64,000 nucleotides of DNA from Elmis aenea. Lineage: Eukaryota > Arthropoda > Insecta > Coleoptera > Elmidae. The notes beneath the pieces are model-generated. The model made no database searches and was not told the DNA's origin. It saw only the letters and a list, made by a program, of their open reading frames with translations. A program made the translations under genes and the position numbers. The stretch lies in contig OX393577.1 of NCBI GenBank assembly GCA_947652605.1, positions 4,712,868 through 4,776,867 of the forward strand, written 5' to 3'. Positions 33,652-45,600 of this stretch are shown in pieces (positions within the stretch are counted from its first letter, which is position 1; every line of letters starts with the position of its first letter).

Positions 33652-36600
33652 TTACACCGCTATGGAGTAGTCTGACGGATGTCCCGATCCACTAGGCCTC
33701 GACCAGAGAGAAGAACGTAAACCTAATTTGAGCTTTTTTAGTGTGTCGATGTCGCACTCGGCTTCGCTTAGTTCCGGTCGATCCGGCGTATTCGGCTCTG
33801 GCTGTGATGGGGCCCGCTCTGTAAATGCTGTTTCAGCTACTGACAGTGTTGGTAACATATGTCTTGTCGATCCCCTACCTTGAGATAGCCACCTGCAACC
33901 ATGGGTGTTGTTATTTTTTGCGAGGGCTCATGGATATAAAGATACCTGGACCTATTGCGTCTTGGCAACGACTTTTGTTCTGACATGGGTGATATGTCTG
34001 AAGATGTGCTGGAATGAGCACCGTGATAAATAAAATCTGAAATTTAAAAAGTATTTACATCAAAATTTAAATTAACTTTCAATAAAACAACTTATACATT
34101 TTACAAAAAAATTCGCCACCACTGAACAATTAATATTTAGTAAAGTGTATGTGCTAACCAGGACCGCGGCTAGAGCATTTGGCATCCGGGGCAAACTTAA
34201 ATTTGGATAGGCCTTTAATTAGTCTGTTAAAAATTTAAAAATCATATAAAACACTTCCTATTTATACAGGGTGTTTCTTAAATATTGCAAAAAAAATTGG
34301 GATGTAATTCTTTATCGAAAATTAAGGGGGGGCTTTTATATAATTTTTTTCCCTTAGACATCTCCTTTCGAAGTTACACCCCCGTAAAGAGGAGCGGTAA
34401 AATTAGGTTTTTATTTTAATTCTCAAATTTGGATATATGTAGGAGCAGTGGCGTAGGCAGAATGCATCCATGTGGGGGTTAATAAACGTAAAAAGAGCTG
34501 AGGACCTATTTTTTAAGTCACCACTCTCTTTTTAATTTTTTTTGTAGCAGGATGTATGATGGTTTCATCATGGGGGGTTAATACACGATAAAAAGAACTG
34601 AAGATCTTTTTTTTAGCACAAAATTTACAGTTTTCCAGCTCTATAATGACTTATTGCGAACCTATGGGGCGGTTCTGACCCCCCTACCTACGCCACTGTG
34701 TAGGAGAATGGTATCTGGTGTATGTTTTGTTGTTATTAAAAGGTTTCCCATAGTTATATTTCTAATCATCTCCCACCTTCACAAAAGGCTGAAAAGTGCG
34801 ACCCCTGTTGGTTTTTTTATCAGAACTTTTTGGAGGCCTAAAATATTTCCTTTAAAAGCTTAACTTATTTAGCAACTTTTTTTGCAAAACCTACAGTTTT
34901 TGAGTAGAAAATAAAATAAGTAACCTTTGAACCATTAAATATTCTGAAATAAAACTATTCATTTTGGTGGTTACTATGGTTTGTTACCCTGTATACCCGT
35001 ATAATGCATATTATATTTCCATACAAGAGAAGAAGAAAAATATTGTTAAAAATCTCAGCAATGTTTGATTAGCTTTAGTTTCATAAAAAATTTAAATGCC
35101 TGTAATTTTTATAAATTGGAATTATAGTGCCCTGTCATCTTGGCGCCCTGGGCGCGTGCCCCCTCTGCCCTTGCCTTTCCACGGCCCTAATGCTAACAGG
35201 TCATAGGTGTACAAGCAGTGTAAAAGTGTATTCTCAACAATTGCAAAAATATCTAAAAATGTGAGGCATTAACTGATTTTTTTACTGCATTAAGTTGTAG
35301 AAGTTATATTATAGGGCCTAGAAAAATATGAGGACCAGAGTGTGAATGAATAAAACAAATGTTTACCTTTCAAAGAGCTACTCCAATAATATTTTACTTT
35401 AATTGAGTATATTTTACAAATCTTAAAAATATCTATTGTAGTTCTTTATAAGTTAAAATTAATGAAAAATTGTGGATATTCTTAAGCAGTATAAAATGGC
35501 TACATTTTTAGGCAAGATTTATGACAAAATTGCATTTTTTATAAATCAAAATCAAATGGCTAAAAAATCTCCTGTGTAATATATAATTTTTACTTACTTA
35601 TTTTGATGTTGTACTCAAAACAAACTAAAATGACTAAACATTTTTTTACAGAAGGAGCAGAGGATCTCGGGGCCCAAACAATTGAACGGGGCCATTTTAT
35701 ACTACATAAGAATATCCATATTTTTTTCTTAGCATACCTATAAAAAACTTTCACTGAGAATGTAAACAAAATTTTATTTTAATTAACCAGCTGTACCTAG
35801 AGTGAAACATTACAAAAAAAGCTTTGTGGGGTAGCCCTCTGAAGAAGGAAGATTTTGCTTTACTAAACATACTTCACAATTGTATATACAGGGCGGTCCA
35901 CATAGAGGGGCCATTATTGGGATCTTGTAAACCGTAACAGCTACAAAGAGTTTCAATTAGACACATTATTCCCCTTTCTGGGACCTATTCAGTAATGCTT
36001 AATTGTTGGACAAAAAAGTGCCATGGCACCCTAGAAAATAAACAAAAATTAAAATGGGCCTTTTTTTAAATAGCTAATAACTCGGTTGAACTTGATGGTA
36101 CAAAAATATTTTTGGGAAAAAGTAGTAGATGTTTTTACGCACTTTAAAATGAAAACATTCATTTGTTTCAATATTGTTTCAATTCATGGCACTCTAGCTT
36201 CATAGGGACTTTTTGGTGAATTTTATTTGCTTTAAGCTTAAATATCAAAATAAATACATTAAACCTTATATTATTGAAAAGAGGGGGAAAAAATGCTTTT
36301 TCATGAGATCATAGCCAACTATGGTTTCCATTTAAAAAAATGCAAGTTTGCAATTTATCTAAAAAATATTGAAACAAATGAATGTTTTAATTTTACAGTG
36401 TGTAAAAAAATCGACCACTTTTTCCCCAAAAATATTTTTGTACCATCAAGTATAACCGAGTTATTAACGATCTAAAAATGCCCATTTTGATTTTTGTTTA
36501 TTATCTAGCGTGCCATGGAACTTTTTTAAAACAATAAAGCATCACTGAATGGGTCTCAGAAAGGGAAACAACTTGTCTAATTTAAACTTCTTTGTAGCTC

Positions 36601-39600
36601 TTACCGTTTACAAGATCCCAATAGTGGCCCTTCTATATGGACCACCCTGTATATTATTCCCTAATAAATTATTCAGTTTTTTTTTTAAACAAAAGCAGTC
36701 TGAATCAAGTTGCAAGATTTTTATTTAATATAATGTATGATATTATACTGAATGTGCAATTGTTAAAAAAGTACCTTTTTTTTGGGCATTCACAGATATA
36801 AAATTTTGTAAGTTTTTTTAAAATGTATATTTAAGAGAGATTGGGTTTTTATTTTATTCATAAGGAACACAGTAAAAAGTGGTGAACAAATGAAGTAATA
36901 TAAAACTAAAATTAATTGTTTTTTGCCTCTGAATCGAACTATTTTGTGCACAACCTACTTAAAAAAAAAAAATTTCATCTTGAGCTTGAAAAGTTTGATA
37001 ATAATTGTATAGAATTAAATAACTTACTATGTTTATGCTTCATATCTAACTGGTTGGAAGACTCTGTTCTACTAGATGTTAGCTGGTCTGGATCTGAATC
37101 ACTGTCGTCACTATCTACATCAGTTTTACGACTAGCTCTTCTACGACCATGCCCTTTGGCACTTTGAAATTTTTGCTAAAATATTTACAGCAGTATTAAA
37201 AAATAATAATCTAAAATGATTGTATTACGATATTGTAATAAGGAGAGTTTCGTTGTACTGATGATGCAATAGGTGGGGGCGAAGCGCATCCTTCAGTCAT
37301 AGCATGCTCGTGATACATAAAACTATGTAACATCGTATTTTGGGGTAACGTGCTAGGTTCTGATAACTGGAATGTTGCATACGGAGAAATATCTTCAGAT
37401 GTTTCTGAAATAAATTGTCAGTTAACATTTTTACCTAGTAGATGTTTATACAGGGTGATTCAAATTCGAGGGAGATAAAATATATGAGATTTTTTTTTTA
37501 ATGTTGTATTGTTTTTGAGGTCATTGTTTTTCCTTCAGGTTTTTTATTTACAGTAGTCTGAATTTTGTTTTCTTGCGCCACCCTGTATCACAGGGTGATT
37601 CCAATTCAAGAGCGACCATGGGGATCTCGCTTATTACTGACAATAGAGGGTAGGTTTAAATTTGGCAAAGCTGCTAAATTTTATGCTCATCAATAATATC
37701 AAAACAGATTTGAAATATCTTCAACTGTTCTTGAAAAAATTGAAAAAAACTGAAAAAAACTGAAAAAATGACTGTTTTTTTGCTATAACTATTTTATTTA
37801 TAATTTTTTTAAATCTTTTAAAACTTTTACATGGCCATTTTTTATTTTACTTTTAATGGGCCATCAATTTTTTGCTGTGCCGATTCCCAGGGCCGATGAG
37901 AGGGAGGGGCAGGGGGGTCTCCGAGCCCCGAGCCCGGAAGTAAATTAAGGGCCCAGGAATTCATACACTTTTTCAATTATGGTGTATTAAATATTCATCA
38001 TTCACAATTCGTTCTTTTTTTAAAAATAAATTTTCAAATAATTTATTTACTTGGGGTCCAAGTAAATTTTACCCCCGGGCCCGGCGACGTCTCTCTTTCT
38101 CTTTCTCTGCCTATTCCGTTTTGTTTTATAGGTACTAACTTTTTAATTTCTTATGGGTGACAAACTTAATTTTCATCTAGTTTTAGATATGTTGAATAAA
38201 TAAAAACCTTTTTTTTTCAAATAAATACGTTGTTTATGTAAATAACATAATCATGTAATACATTTTTGAAATCAGAAAAAAAAGTTCTGGCTAGATGAAA
38301 ATCAAGTTTGTCGCCCATAAGAAATTAAAAACTTAGTACCTATAAAACAAAACGAAATCGGCTCAGCAAAAAACTAATGGCCCCATCTAAAGTAAAATAA
38401 AAAGTGGCCATGTAAAAAATTTAACAGATAAAAAAAAATATAAATAAAAAAGTTATAGCAAAAAACTAAGTCATTTTTTCAGTTTTTTTCAATTTTTTAA
38501 AAAATAGTTGAAGATATTTCAAATCCGTTTTGATATTATTGATGAGCATAAAATTTAGCAGCTTTGACAAATTTGAACGTACCCTCTATCTTCAGTAATA
38601 AGCGAGATCCCCATGGTCGCCCTGGAATTGGAATCACCCTGTGATACAGGGTGGCCCAAGAAAACAAAATTCAGACTACTGTGATTTTAAAAACGAACAA
38701 AACAATGATCTCAAAAACAATACATTTAAAAAAAATCCCATATATTTTATAATAAAACCAAAACTTTATCTCTTGAAATAAAAAAAGTTACAGAGTTGTT
38801 ACAAGGACAAGTATGTTGATCATAAATAAAATACTTAATTTTGAAAATAATATTATCATTTGCACTAGAAAAAAAAAACTGCAGCTATAAATTCAACCAA
38901 CCTGGAATTTTCTCTCCAGCTTGCAATGCCACTTTGTGTATGGTGGCATAATATCGTTCTCGTTGAGCTTCAGCATTTTGTTGATTATCTAATTGTTCTT
39001 TGGCACTTTCATTTTGGCCTAGAAAAATAAGTTTTAAAAGCGTTCAGTGCATAATTGTATGAGTACTTACGATTTCGTAAGCAGACAATACCAGCAGCAC
39101 CTGCTGTTAATAATATTGCAAAAGCAATAATAAGAGGTATTACTATTCGTACATCTGCATAAAACGGTGAGGTATCACTTCCTTGTTTCATTAAATCAGG
39201 TGGAGGAGTGTCTAAAACAACAGCACAGAGTGAATCTGAATATTATGTTACATCGAGTAGGTAGTATTCACAAAAATGTTTCTTGGACTTGTTTTAACTA
39301 TTTAATTTTGTAAATATATTTTGGAAGATGTTTTAAAAATAATTTTCATTAAAATAATTTTATCTTGTTCATGAGACAACTGACTTGCGCACTGCCAGCC
39401 AAAGTTAAAATATTTATTTAGAATTAACAATTACCTCCTTCTTTCGTTAAAGTCATAAAAGCAAATTCTTCACTGGAAAAACCAGCTATGTTGTGTGCTT
39501 CCACCTTGACAACGTACTGGGTAGCCGTTGTTAACCCTGTGATAGACGTTCGTCTCTGGGGCTTTAAGGCGTTTGATGCTAAAATAATTTTTCATGAAAC

Positions 39601-42600
39601 TACATATCTCGCATTTAATTTTAATTAATTACACAAGGTCCACTGAGAGTCGCTGGCTTTTCTGTATTGTAGAATAAAATACAGTAACGGGCAACCATTA
39701 TCAGGCCACACATGAAGCCTTAAAACTACCGAAGATGAATTTGGAAAGACGAATGTGTTAGCTGGTGGGACACCAGGTGGGTGGCCCTGTGTTCTTGCCT
39801 GAAGTGGATGGCTTGCTGGAGAACTTCCAATTTTGTTGTGTGCTGTTAGGTAAAGATGGTACGATGTGCCACATAACAAACCCTACAAAAATGGGATTTC
39901 TTGAGAAAACTTTCGTTGTGAAATGTATTCGCGAATTATATTAATACAAGAACATGTAATATTGTGTGGTTACGTGATTGTAGCCCAAACACTTATCATA
40001 AAATACTTTTTGTGGCCTTAGAATATCAATAAATTATTTAATTAGTGCCAGTGATGCTAGACTAACAAGGGAGGGTCACAATATGTTGTCGCTAGAATCT
40101 GATTAAGGCTGTGGCTGTGGTTATTGCATCAAGAACATTAAAAAGAACTGTTTTGCGGAGTTAAACGTGCCACTGGCCATTGCCATCGGAAAAAACTGAA
40201 AAGTTGAATAATAAAGGTAATTTTTGCGATCGCGTTGGCCATGAAATCGTCAGAGATAAAATCGAAATTCTTCTATTTACCAATTCGCGCATCCTTTGCA
40301 AGTAAAATGGTGCAAAGTTTTTGAAAAAATCCTATGTTAAACGCCTGTGCAAGTCGCACAGATTTAGTTATACAACTTCTCAAATCATAACGCTTTTGCA
40401 GGGGTTTCGTTTTTGACGTTTTTATCCGGAACCGTTTAAGATTTTTTCAAAAACTTTGCACCAATATCCTTGCAAAAGATGCGCGAATCGGTAAATAGAA
40501 GAATTTCGATTTTATCTCTGTCAGTGTCATGGCCAACGCGATCGCAAAAACTATGAAGCATATGTGACTTATTGGACAAACGTTGAATACCAACATAAAC
40601 GTGCAGTTAAAGGCTCTAAAATGGTTATCTAAAGTTTATTAAGCAAAATATTTTGTATCACATATGACTCATGAACGTCGGATAATTCGTACCTTCAGTT
40701 CGTAACTTGTTGCATGCCGTGACAACTGTATTTCATTGACATCACCATGTTCCTTTTTGTAACTTAAAGTAAAACCACTTATGTGGGCACCTCCATTGTT
40801 TCCCGCTTTCCAGTGCAAAAGGATGCTACTGCTAGTTGCGCTGGTTACGTATAATAAAGGTGCATCAGGTGGCACTTGAACAATTAAATGATACGTCACC
40901 CTGTCGGAACCTTGCCCATTATCTACTTGACAGGTGTAATTTCCAGAGTCTGATAATTGAAGATTAGTAAGAATTAATTCTCCACTATCTAGAAGTTGTT
41001 GCTTTTGGTTTGCTCCTCCTTTCAGGACTTGATCGCCGCGACGCCAATCCCGTCGTGGATTGCCCACAGCAACACAGTTTAGCGCCACTGATCCTCTCCA
41101 TGGTCTTACCATGTTTCCTCCAAATGATATTATTCTTGCAGAAACTATAAATTAAAGCATAACATAGTTTAAGTAGTTCTTTGCAATGATAATCTAAACA
41201 TACTTCTTGATGAGGAAACCTGATTAACCACTCTTGAATTAGCACCTTCTCCAATTCTTGTGGATGCTGTAAGCCAGAACTGATACTCAACATGAGGTTG
41301 CAAGCCTTTAGCTTCATAACTCAGTTGCTGGCTGGATATAATTTGTTTACCATGATCGACTTCTTGTCGACCATCCATGCTGCGTTTGTAAAGATTGTAC
41401 TTAGTTATAATACCATTTGGTTCTAATGGAGGTAACCATGATAGCAATATTGACTGAGGAGAACTAATAACAGCTTTAATATCGGCAGGAGGCCCAGGAA
41501 CTGTAAAAGATTTAAATTATTTTGTTTTATCGGAGCACAATTTTAACAGCATACCGTCTTCCTCGGTTTGGCAGTAGACAACGGCAGTGAGAACTCCATC
41601 GCCGATTTTAGTAAATGCTAGTACCTGCATACTATAATTTGTAAACTTTCTTAGTCCCGTTATAACTGTAGTTAGGGCAGTGGTTTTTCTAGTTTCTATT
41701 TCATCATTCTCTGTAATTGTATTTTGGTATTAAAAAAAGATTTAGACTCGCATTAAGTTGCACAAAAATACTTAATACTGGGTTTCATAAAGCATTTTTA
41801 ATGAGATTTTCACATAAAAATATGGTATTCCTCATACAAAATGTATTTGCTAGAAAAAAATATTAAGTTTACCTCTCCAATTCTCGTCTATAACAGGTTC
41901 GTACGTCAACTTGTATCCTTGCAATAATCCATTACAATGCTCGGTCGGTGGTGGCTGCCAACTTATTTGTAAGGATTGTGAAGTTAATGCTGCACAACGA
42001 ATATCCATAGGTGGTGCACTGGGAACTACAACAACTGAATGTATAAACAAGTTTCGCGTTGAAAATTCTTCTCACCATCTTCCATAGTTTGTGCAGTAAC
42101 TGGATCAGTCAGTGGCCCAGGTCCCACTTCATTAAATGCTTGTACAACAACGTTGTACGTTGTATATTTTGCAAGACCTCCAAGCAAAAGTTCCCCACCA
42201 TCTTCTCCATCTCCAGTTACGGACGTATAATTGTACGTGGTCATTGTTGAAGATCTATACCCCACGTTAAATCCCTGAATATCACCGTGGCGCAATTCTG
42301 CTAGTGGTGGTGACCATGTAACTAACAACTCCGTGGATGAAACCGGCCTTATTGATAAATTTAAGGGCGATCCTGCAGGTCTTTGTGGTTCTGTGCGAAC
42401 TATGAGTTCAGCACTTGGTTTGCTTCTTCCAGCAGGACCTTCCGCGATCACGCGAAATATGTATTTTGTAGCCGGTTTTAAATCTTCTATCAGTGCTGCG
42501 TATAGCAGGGGAGATTCGGTCAGATCTATGTGTTGCCATGGACCTGCATGGCATTGTAAAACAAATATTTGTTAGTTGAAATGCGGGCGATGTTAAGCAA

Positions 42601-45600
42601 ATTTTTTGGTACATCAATAAAACAGAAAATACGAGTTTAGTCCAGCGATTTGCAAGTTAATGCGTTGTTAAAGTTTTAATAATAATAACAATTAAATTTG
42701 TAGCAAACTAACAATAGTAGGTACAATATACCAGACCGGAAACGTAACCGCACCCGTATCTTTATGGACATCCGGTTTTTGGAATTCTCCATAAGACTCA
42801 ATGTGTTAGAAAGAGAGTGTGTGCGAGTGAAAGACTTAACCTTCATTTGGACAAAAGGGGTTCTTGCGGACCCCAAACCTTACTTTATGTCGATAACTAT
42901 TTTATTTTTTATATCTGTAATTAGTGCCTCTAGGACATCTTTCGTTAGAGTTTTAGCCATCTTTCACTGCATTCGAATTTGTTGTAAAGTTTACGTAACG
43001 ATTATTAGGCTAACGTAAACACAACACTTACGTTACTGGACATTCGGGGTTCTTAAGAACTAACTAGATTGTACCCATTTTAAAGGGAATCACCAACTTG
43101 ACGATATATGAACAACTATTAGGTTTTAGGGGGCGTTCTTCTTTTAGGCAATTTATGGAACCAAAACCATCTAAATATGGAATTAAAATTTGGTCGATTT
43201 GCGATGCAGAGAATGCCTATCCTCTGAAAGGACAAATCTATCTTGGAAAACAGGGTAAAGAATCACGAGATGTAAATCAGGGCGCAAGAGTTGTACGTGA
43301 CCTAATATCTAAATGAAAAAATTTTGGAAGAAATGTTGCAACAGACATCCGGTAACGTAAATTTTCTAGTGTGTCCGTTTGAAGGTTAACATTGCAAGTT
43401 CTCAACACAAAAATTTGCATCACATAGTCTGGTTATACCGGAGAGAAAATATCGCGATTTTTAATTAAAAGAGCGGACGTGTCAAAAGACGTGATTATAT
43501 GAGGTTTATAGGATTTTAAGATTTACTTACGATCAATTTCGCGATATTCCACGATGAATTTGAACACCTCATTGGAGTCGCCTGACTTGTGCAACCACTT
43601 GAGATTTACAGATCTGCTGCTAACCATGGCTGCTTCCACGTGTTGGGGACTTAACGGAGGTTCCTGCACCAATAGTTGTACTAACTGCTGATCTCTGCCA
43701 TACATATTGCTAGCTTGACAAAAATATGCCCCGCTATCCGTGGCTTCTGCATTCGCAATTTGGAGTTGTGCAGTTACTCCATCAGGAGTGACGTCTTGCT
43801 TGATATGAACCCGATAGTTTGTTGAAGGATTTAATTCCGTTTTTCCACTTCTTAACCATATAACGCTGATTGGTTTGTCTCCATTAACGTCACAGTGTAG
43901 CGTTGCTGTATCGCCTTTCTTGACGGTAACCAGCCGAGAAGGCGCAGAAAAGTATGGCGAAGCTAAAATGCCATTTTTATAGCCTCGCAAAATAGTATTA
44001 AAAATTGACCCTTACAGTTTACTCGAAGTTGGATAACTTTTCCAATTCCCGTACCAATTCCGTTATCAGCCTGACATAAGTAGAAGCCTTCCCGGTCTTC
44101 TTTAACATGCTGAAGGAGTAACGTGCCGTTGCCCAATAATTTGGTTTGCATTTGATCACGAACTTCCTCATAGTCTCCGGATTTGCTGCCTGAACAGTGA
44201 TAATTCAGGTACATGCACAGCACAGTTTAGTGAGGGTTGACAAAAATACGATTTTAAATTCATGCAATTTGATTTTTATTTATATGGTGAAAAATCATGA
44301 AATAGACAAGACCTGTGGCTTTTTTCCAAACGACCATTGGAGTAGGAACACCTTGTGCTTGGCAGTGTAGGGAAACGTGGTGGTTACGCTCGACGCTTAC
44401 GTCCATAGGTTCGACTAACCAGCGGGGAGGAACTGTAACAACACCAGTTAATGTAACAAATATTATGAAAGTGGTACACATAAATGTTGCATTGGTGCCG
44501 TGAGTGGAAACATTGACGACACTCTACAAGATTTGGGAGGGTGGCTAACGTACTGGTCTTTTGCTGCAATAAGCAAGTACTTGTGAGGAAAATAACCAAT
44601 ATAATTGTAACATATCTTCTTAACGGCTGTGAGTGAAATAGGCTGTGGACCCGAATGGTCCTTCATCTACACATATAAAACACTACATAACATAATGACA
44701 TGCGAAGTGAAAGAATAGAGACCAAATTCTACAAGTGATCAAGAAAATAAACAAAAACGGTGCAACAGTACCTTGACCTGGGAATTCCGGTCGACGCGTG
44801 TGCCAAAGCAACGGAGGGTGGGGTGTGGAGTGGGTGGAAGGAGACAGGCTGGGTTGTTACCTTTAACCTGCAGCTTGGCGGTGTACCTGACCTCGGAGGC
44901 CGGGTTGCTGGCAACGCACGTGAAGTCTCCTGAATGGCGAGAGTCAAGGCTAGAAATGCTGAGAAGGCTAGAATAGGGGTCAAGGGCAGACACGTTAACG
45001 CCTAGTGCGGGCGTCAGTGGCTGCCCGTCCTTGAGCCAGGAGACCACGAGCGGTGGGTCCCCAGAACTCACGCCGCAGACGGTTCGGGTTCGCATGCCTT
45101 CCGACAGCCCGTCTTGGAAGGAAAAGGGCTCAATAATAGGAGGAACTGAGAGAGAAGAGAAACAAACATCAGAGATAGAAAAGAAAGACTAAAAGGTGCG
45201 ACACGGCGCACCAGATTACCATTGACTACTAAATGCTGCGTGTGCGACACCTCGGCTGCCAGGTTACGCACTACACAAGAATAGTTGCCGTTGTGGTCTG
45301 GTGTCAAACTTTCTATCAACAGTATGCTAGTATATTGATCCACTTGCGTTACGGATACCATCTGGGCTGGCTCCACGACACGACCATCCTTGTGCCACGA
45401 GATCGTCAACGGTAGATCGCCCTTCGTCACAGAGCAGGTTAAGCTCGCTCGATCTCCCACGTGCAGAGTTTCCTCTGCGTAGAAAGGACTAACTTTTGGA
45501 GGCACTGTAATAACATACTGGTCAGATACACTTATATTTAAAAATAGTTGGACATCTCCGTAGCAGCCTCTTCGTTGAACCATGCTGAATAAGAAATTTT

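Larger units (their letters stand above)
27797..35054. repeat. Copy 2 of the 7258 bp direct tandem duplication
   Basis: It is identical to 20539-27796 as far as can be read. Copy 2 supplies the Dscam2 terminal exons nearest to the rest of Dscam2 (33652-34036), while its CCDC93 exons (27990-30460) have no upstream half. Its right breakpoint falls inside a hAT-like element that is complete here (34159-35189) but cut short at the end of copy 1 (26901-27796). Confidence 0.95.

Noticed and set aside
37600..38640. Palindromic sequence as a possible replication origin or regulatory cruciform
   Set aside because: The TACAGGGTG/CACCCTGTA borders and related copies elsewhere identify it as a transposable fold-back element.
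45220..45504. Reading the two Ig7 exons as two consecutive Ig domains (an extra domain)
   Set aside because: Both align to the same single Ig7 of the Dscam family, have equal length and phase, and the family has nine Ig domains before FN1. Tandem inclusion would keep the frame but break the domain plan, so alternative use is preferred.
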